Position numbers and translations under genes: made by a program. Shown here piece by piece: positions 3,875 through 9,497 of a DNA stretch of 9,497 nt. Below the pieces are notes generated by a model. It was not told the origin of the DNA, ran no database searches, and saw nothing but the letters and a program-made list of their open reading frames with translations. Position 1 is the stretch's first letter. The number at the start of each line of letters is the position of its first letter. The DNA comes from Deinococcus sp. (GTDB taxonomy: Bacteria > Deinococcota > Deinococci > Deinococcales > Deinococcaceae). The stretch covers positions 1 to 9,497 of the forward strand of contig NZ_JAUNHK010000099.1 of NCBI RefSeq assembly GCF_030523985.1. Direction: 5' to 3'.

Positions 3875-4594
3875 ATGCGCGTATTTGCCATTGCCGACCT
3901 GCACCTGTCCACGGCGCAGCCCAAGCCGATGACGGTGTTCGGGCCGCAGTGGGAAGGCCACCCCCAGGCCATCTGGGAGCACTGGCGCGAACTGGTGCGC
4001 CCAGACGACGTGGTGCTGCTGCCCGGCGACCTGTCGTGGGCCATGCGCCTGCCTGACGCCCTGAGCGACCTGCGGCTGCTGAGCGAACTGCCCGGCACCA
4101 AGGTGCTGCTGCGCGGCAACCACGATTACTGGTGGCCCACCGCCAGCAAGTTGCGCGCTGCCCTGCCCGCCGACCAACTGGCCGTGGTCAACGACGCCGT
4201 ACGCCTGGGAACAGTGGTCATCGGCGGCTCACGCGGGTGGAACACGCCCGGCTACGAACCGCTGAACGCCGAAGACGAGCGGTTGCTGGCCCGAGAAGCC
4301 GAACGCCTGAGCCTGAGCGTGCAGGCCGCGCAAAAGCTCCGGCAACCCGGCGACCACTTTCTGCTGATGCTGCACTACCCGCCCGCCTCGCCGCCCTACC
4401 CGGCCAATCCAATTACCCGCGTCATCACCGAGGCCAGACCCGACTTGGTGGTGTACGGTCACTTGCACGGTGTCCCCGTCGAGCGGGCCATGCGGCACGT
4501 GGGCGGCATTCCGGCCCATCTGGTGGCCGCCGACGGCCTGCGCTTCCGGCCCCGGTTGCTGCTCGACACGGCCAGTCCCGTCACGGCGGGCTGA
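3875..4594 (+). CDS. Calcineurin-like metallophosphoesterase
   Basis: The 239-aa product carries the complete two-metal phosphoesterase signature: DLH (Asp8, His10), GD (Asp52 in LLPGDLSW), GNHD (Asn82, His83 in LLRGNHDYWW), His167 in LMLHYPP and GHLH (His196, His198 in VVYGHLHG). These residues bind a pair of Mn/Fe-type ions and activate water to hydrolyse phosphate esters. The overall layout resembles the COG1768 group of predicted phosphohydrolases, whose substrate is unknown to me. ATG 3875 is chosen because the first beta-strand (MRVFAIADLHL) starts there and the -10 box sits at leaderless spacing. Longer starts (GTG 3794, TTG 3812 behind AGGAG, ATG 3863) would add residues outside the fold. 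It is soluble, with no signal peptide, and is the first host-type gene after the phage-like block. Confidence 0.9.
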   Translation: MRVFAIADLHLSTAQPKPMTVFGPQWEGHPQAIWEHWRELVRPDDVVLLPGDLSWAMRLPDALSDLRLLSELPGTKVLLRGNHDYWWPTASKLRAALPADQLAVVNDAVRLGTVVIGGSRGWNTPGYEPLNAEDERLLAREAERLSLSVQAAQKLRQPGDHFLLMLHYPPASPPYPANPITRVITEARPDLVVYGHLHGVPVERAMRHVGGIPAHLVAADGLRFRPRLLLDTASPVTAG

Positions 4595-4646
4595 CCTGGC
4601 CCTGCTCCCCCAACAGGGTGCCCGCCTTCCTCATGCTTACAGCCTG

Positions 4647-4652
4647 TACACT
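4647..4652 (+). promoter_or_regulatory. Candidate -10 box before the PIN/TRAM gene
   Basis: TACACT (TANNNT type) ends 9 nt before ATG 4662, which has no Shine-Dalgarno sequence. This suggests a leaderless or nearly leaderless mRNA. No convincing -35 box lies at the usual distance. Confidence 0.35.
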
Positions 4653-4661
4653 GTCGGACGC

Positions 4662-5690
4662 ATGTTGTTTCTCCGTCTTGCTCTGATGGTCGTCGGTCTG
4701 CTTCTCGGCTACAGCGGGGGACAGATTCTGGCAGACAACGGGCCAGAGGAAACGGCGACCCTCAACACCGTCAGCCTGATGCTGGCCGGAACCCTGTCTG
4801 CGCTGCTGCTGGCCCCCCGCGCCGAAAAGTTTGTTCAGCGGCATGCCGAACGTTTCCGGCAGTGGTACGAGCGACTGGCCCCCACCACCGTCGCCGCCGC
4901 CACCTTCGGCCTGATCGTGGCGCTTTTGCTGAGCGTGCTGCTCACCAACCTGCTGCGTGCCCTGCCCGTCTACTCCTGGTGGCTGAGTGTCGGCCTGACC
5001 ATCATCCTGGCGGCCTTTTTCGTCACCTATGCCGTGCGAAATGCCGACGCCTTCGGCGCACTCGCCTTTCCGCAGGTGCGGCGCAAACCCGGCGGCAAAA
5101 TTCTGGATTCCAATGTCATCATCGACGGGCGCATCGTGGCGCTCGCCAAAATCGGCTTTCTGGACGGCGAACTCATTGTTCCGGCGTTTATCCTGCGCGA
5201 ACTCCAGACCCTGTCGGACAACAGCGACGCCCAGAAGCGCACACGCGGCAAACGCGGCCTGGCGGTACTCGAAGAGCTGCGCGAGATTCGCCCGCTGCGG
5301 ATCGAGGACTGGGACGACCCCCACCTGCCCACCACCGACGACAAGCTGATTCGGCTGGCCCGCGAAACTGGGGCCAAGCTGCTCACCAACGACACCAACC
5401 TCGCCAAAATCGCCAAATTGCACGGCCTGGACATCCTGAGCATGCACGAGGCGGCGGTGGCCCTCAAGCCGCAGCTTCAGGCGGGCGACCTGCTGACCAT
5501 CACCATCAGCAAGGGCGGGCAGCAGCAGGGTCAGGGCGTCGGCTACCTCGACGACGGCACGATGGTCGTGGTCGAAGAAGGGCTGAAAATGCGCGGCAAG
5601 CCTGCCCGCGTGGTGGTCGTCAACAACGTGCAGACCAACGTGGGCCGCATGGTCTTCGCCAAGCTGGACAAAGAGCAGTTGCCCGCCTGA
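4662..5690 (+). CDS. YacL-like integral membrane PIN/TRAM domain protein
   Basis: The product is 342 aa. The N-terminal part has about four membrane helices (residues 1-22, 33-50, 77-98 and 105-125). A PIN nuclease domain follows from about 145 to 265 with its acidic cluster: Asp149 and Asp155 in ILDSNVIIDGR, Glu180 in FILRELQTLSD, Asp226/227 in TTDDKLI and Asp244 in LLTNDTNLAKIA. Residues 270-332 form a TRAM domain (GDLLTITISKGG... GVGYLDDGTMVVVEEG... VVVVNNVQT), a small RNA-binding beta-barrel. The family is widespread and often called YacL-like. It is expected to be a membrane-tethered, metal-dependent nuclease, though its target is not settled. The open frame reaches back to 4470, but ATG 4662 starts the first membrane helix and lies behind a TANNNT box. 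The gap to the phosphoesterase gene is 67 nt. Confidence 0.9.
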   Translation: MLFLRLALMVVGLLLGYSGGQILADNGPEETATLNTVSLMLAGTLSALLLAPRAEKFVQRHAERFRQWYERLAPTTVAAATFGLIVALLLSVLLTNLLRALPVYSWWLSVGLTIILAAFFVTYAVRNADAFGALAFPQVRRKPGGKILDSNVIIDGRIVALAKIGFLDGELIVPAFILRELQTLSDNSDAQKRTRGKRGLAVLEELREIRPLRIEDWDDPHLPTTDDKLIRLARETGAKLLTNDTNLAKIAKLHGLDILSMHEAAVALKPQLQAGDLLTITISKGGQQQGQGVGYLDDGTMVVVEEGLKMRGKPARVVVVNNVQTNVGRMVFAKLDKEQLPA

Positions 5691-5929
5691 AACCCTACAA
5701 GGCCATGACCCCCCCGCACGCGGCGGATGGTAACCTTGCCGCCTACGCTGCGGGCAGGGGGCGCTATCCTGCAGGAACCGGGTTCAGCACCGTCCCCAGC
5801 CCCACGCCACCTGCTGCTCAATACAGGTTCGGGCCAGACACCGGAAATCTCAATCCAAGCCAGACTTCGGGGTGCCCCTGACCCTTCCGGGGCCACGCCC
5901 GCGCCGCCACAAGGGGGAGCCAAAGCCCT
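5691..5929. other. Intergenic region before the clp gene
   Basis: This gap of 239 bp has no convincing gene. A TATCCT at 5765-5770 could be a -10 box, but the nearest TTGCCG (5736-5741) is 23 nt away, too far for a normal promoter. No HspR inverted repeat (CTTGAGT type), CIRCE element or clear terminator was seen. A promoter for the Clp gene is expected here but I cannot place it. Confidence 0.4.
5913..5919 (+). promoter_or_regulatory. Ribosome binding site of the clp gene
   Basis: GGGGGAG lies 10 nt before ATG 5930, a little farther than usual. It is the only Shine-Dalgarno-like sequence near this start. Confidence 0.55.
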
Positions 5930-8176
<2,247 letters not shown>

Positions 8177-8256
8177 CCGTTCAAGGCGTGGGGAGGCGCA
8201 GACCGCCTGCATGTTCCTCCCTCCCGCTCCGCCCTCCATGTCTCGTCCTGATTTCG

Positions 8257-8262
8257 TATAGT
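8257..8262 (+). promoter_or_regulatory. Candidate -10 box for the last gene
   Basis: TATAGT (5 of 6 to consensus) would start transcription near 8269, giving a short leader that holds GGAGG at 8274-8278 ahead of GTG 8291. No clear -35 was found. Confidence 0.4.
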
Positions 8263-8273
8263 TCCCCAAGATT

Positions 8274-8278
8274 GGAGG
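8274..8278 (+). promoter_or_regulatory. Ribosome binding site for a GTG start
   Basis: GGAGG lies 12 nt before GTG 8291. The spacing is long, but no other in-frame start lies closer, so it supports the GTG. Confidence 0.55.
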
Positions 8279-8290
8279 CAAGAACGCCGC

Positions 8291-9283
8291 GTGCCGGACT
8301 CAACAGACCCACCTACCGCCACACCACCCCCCAAACCCCGTTCAGGCCGCAGTAAAGCGGCTTCTGGCCCCACCAAAGACAAACCTTCGCCCGAACGCCT
8401 GAGTGAGCGCCTGGTGGCCGACCGCAAGGTGCGGGCCGTCGCCTGGGCGAGCAGCTATGGCAGCGAACAGGCCTGGGCGGGCAGCGTGCCGACCTTCATC
8501 ACCTTCGAGCGCGGGCTGCTGTCGGCCCAGACCGAAAGCCGCGCCGGAGTGGTGCTGCACCGCTACCCTTACGAGAGCCTGGAAACCTGGCGCGACTGGG
8601 AAGAAGCCCGGCCCGCCGCGCCCCTGCCCCTGCTGGCGACGGCGCGGGTGGTGTACGACCCCACCGGGTTTTTCGGGCGGATTCAGCGCACCCTCTGGAA
8701 CCTCAGCGAGTCGCAATTGGCGCAGTACCGCAGCGAACTGCTGCTGCAAGCCGCCGAGCAGCACCGCGCGGCCCTCGAAGCCCACACTGGCCCCAGTCAC
8801 GGCCCGCGTGAGCAACTGCTGGCGCTGGCCGAAGCCCGCACCATCGCCGTGCGGCTGCTGTATCCCGCGCTGCTGACCCATGTGGAGGGCTGGCCCGAAT
8901 ATGAAATCCGGCTGCCCCACGCCTGGCGAGCGAGCGCCGGACTGCGCTTTCCCAAGGCGATTTACCACCTCGACCAGTTGTACGGCTTTGGCGGCGAGGC
9001 CGAGGCCAAGCGGATGCTGGTGGCGACACGCGGCCTGGGGCTGGTCGAGCAGGAGAAACGGGCGCGGGCGGCGGTGCAGGCCGGGTACTACGACGGAGCC
9101 GTGCGCTACCTGCGCGACGAAACGGCGCAGGTGGCCCGCGCCGACCTCGAACGTTGGGCGCACCTCAGCAGCGTGCGGCGTGACAAGTTGGGCGTGCTGC
9201 TGGGCGTGACCCGTTCGCCGCTCGGCCCCGGTGCCCTGGAACTGGTGCGCGAACTGCTGGAAGACGTGCGCGAGGGCCGCTGA
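8291..9283 (+). CDS. Protein of unknown function with a nucleotidyltransferase-like layout
   Basis: The product is 330 aa and starts at GTG. Residues 1-36 are Pro/Lys/Ser-rich and probably disordered. From 37 the pattern recalls the small nucleotidyltransferase fold: ERLVADRKVRAVAWASSYGSE (36-60) sits where the first strand and the GS motif would be, GVVLHRYPYESLE (86-98) is like the third strand, and ARVVYDPTGFFGRIQ (118-132) is like the grVLYDPtG segment of that superfamily. Helices follow (135-195 and later), as in the helical C-terminal part of such enzymes. The catalytic Asp-x-Asp is absent, with SVPTFITF at 65-72 in its place, so it would not be an active transferase. I do not recognise a named family. 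The resemblance was judged by eye. It follows clpC by 114 bp on the same strand and ends before a terminator. Confidence 0.75.
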   Translation: MPDSTDPPTATPPPKPRSGRSKAASGPTKDKPSPERLSERLVADRKVRAVAWASSYGSEQAWAGSVPTFITFERGLLSAQTESRAGVVLHRYPYESLETWRDWEEARPAAPLPLLATARVVYDPTGFFGRIQRTLWNLSESQLAQYRSELLLQAAEQHRAALEAHTGPSHGPREQLLALAEARTIAVRLLYPALLTHVEGWPEYEIRLPHAWRASAGLRFPKAIYHLDQLYGFGGEAEAKRMLVATRGLGLVEQEKRARAAVQAGYYDGAVRYLRDETAQVARADLERWAHLSSVRRDKLGVLLGVTRSPLGPGALELVRELLEDVREGR

Positions 9284-9313
9284 GGCTGCCGCAAAGCGTT
9301 AAAGCAATACGGA

Positions 9314-9354
9314 TACGGGGCTTCAGCGATTGCCGAGGCCCCGTACCCATTTTT
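9314..9354 (+). terminator. Rho-independent terminator after the last gene
   Basis: An 11-bp stem TACGGGGCTTC (9314-9324) / GAGGCCCCGTA (9335-9345), with one G-T wobble and a 10-nt loop, is followed by CCCA and TTTTT (9350-9354). It lies 30 nt after the stop at 9283 and ends the host gene group. Confidence 0.75.
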
Positions 9355-9497
9355 GCTGTTGGCTGGATTTCCCTGGACTCTAGAGGTGACGCCTGGAGAC
9401 GGCGGCAGCCCTCCGCTGCTCCAGACCGGCCGACATTGCTACTCACTGCGTTCTGCCCACGTCGGGGCATCGGCAGAGAAGGAAAGAAGCCGGGGAC
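9355..9497. other. Intergenic tail with no recognised feature
   Basis: The last 143 bases contain no gene with a credible start, no RNA gene and no clear promoter. The long minus-strand frame crossing 9165-9470 is an antisense shadow with no Shine-Dalgarno sequence and no domain pattern. Confidence 0.5.

Noticed and set aside
4600..4618. Hairpin CCCTG/CAGGG between phosphoesterase and PIN/TRAM genes
   Set aside because: It has a 5-bp stem with a 9-nt loop and no T-run, so it is not convincing as a terminator.
4470..4661. Longer start for the PIN/TRAM protein
   Set aside because: The extra 64 codons read through the 3' end of the phosphoesterase gene in another frame and are not protein-like. 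ATG 4662 begins the first membrane helix.
4581..5447. 288-aa minus-strand frame opposite the PIN/TRAM gene
   Set aside because: It is a Gln/Gly-rich antisense shadow caused by high GC third positions. The sense strand has complete PIN and TRAM motifs.
4862..5881. 339-aa plus-strand frame overlapping the PIN/TRAM gene
   Set aside because: It is an Arg/Gly/Ala/His-rich frame shift shadow of the PIN/TRAM gene with no recognisable domain and no ribosome binding site.
8177..8256. Terminator after the clp gene (AGGCG-CAGAC-CGCCT)
   Set aside because: The stem is only 5 bp and no T-run follows.

Overview
The window looks like a piece of a Deinococcus-type chromosome with prophage-derived DNA at its left side. 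The organism call is an inference. It rests on the high GC content, on G/C-rich third codon positions, on start regions with a TANNNT -10 box only a few bases before an ATG (a leaderless arrangement common in Deinococcus), and on the Clp ATPase and PIN/TRAM protein types. No rRNA, tRNA or CRISPR array was seen, and no species can be named from the sequence alone.

Phage-like part, about 1-3660. The last 20 codons of a membrane protein gene (1-63, +) run into a two-way terminator. That terminator also ends a tyrosine-recombinase integrase gene (135-1088, -). A divergent control region of about 118 bp separates the integrase from five closely packed plus-strand genes. These are a three-helix holin-like protein (1207-1608), a second polytopic membrane protein overlapping it by 8 nt (1601-2032), a GH19 chitinase-type endolysin (2087-2707), a small protein with a signal-like N-terminus (2790-3224), and a lipoprotein coupled to it through a GTGA overlap (3221-3613). 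A strong hairpin terminator follows (3629-3658). I read this block as an integrase plus a lysis cassette. The last two genes are candidates for an unrecognised inner/outer spanin-like pair.

Junction, 3659-3874. This is an AT-rich stretch with a 22-bp tandem repeat, a GACAA-N5-TTGTC inverted repeat and six TGTCA/TGACA elements. It is the likeliest place for a prophage end or an operator region.

Host part, 3875-9497. Four plus-strand genes follow: a calcineurin-type metallophosphoesterase (3875-4594), a YacL-like membrane PIN/TRAM protein (4662-5690), a ClpA/ClpC-type AAA+ unfoldase without the M-domain (5930-8176), and an unrecognised 330-aa protein that looks like a nucleotidyltransferase fold without catalytic residues (8291-9283). 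A terminator closes the group at 9314-9354. The two larger gaps (5691-5929 and 8177-8290) and the separate start signals suggest several transcription units rather than one tight operon.
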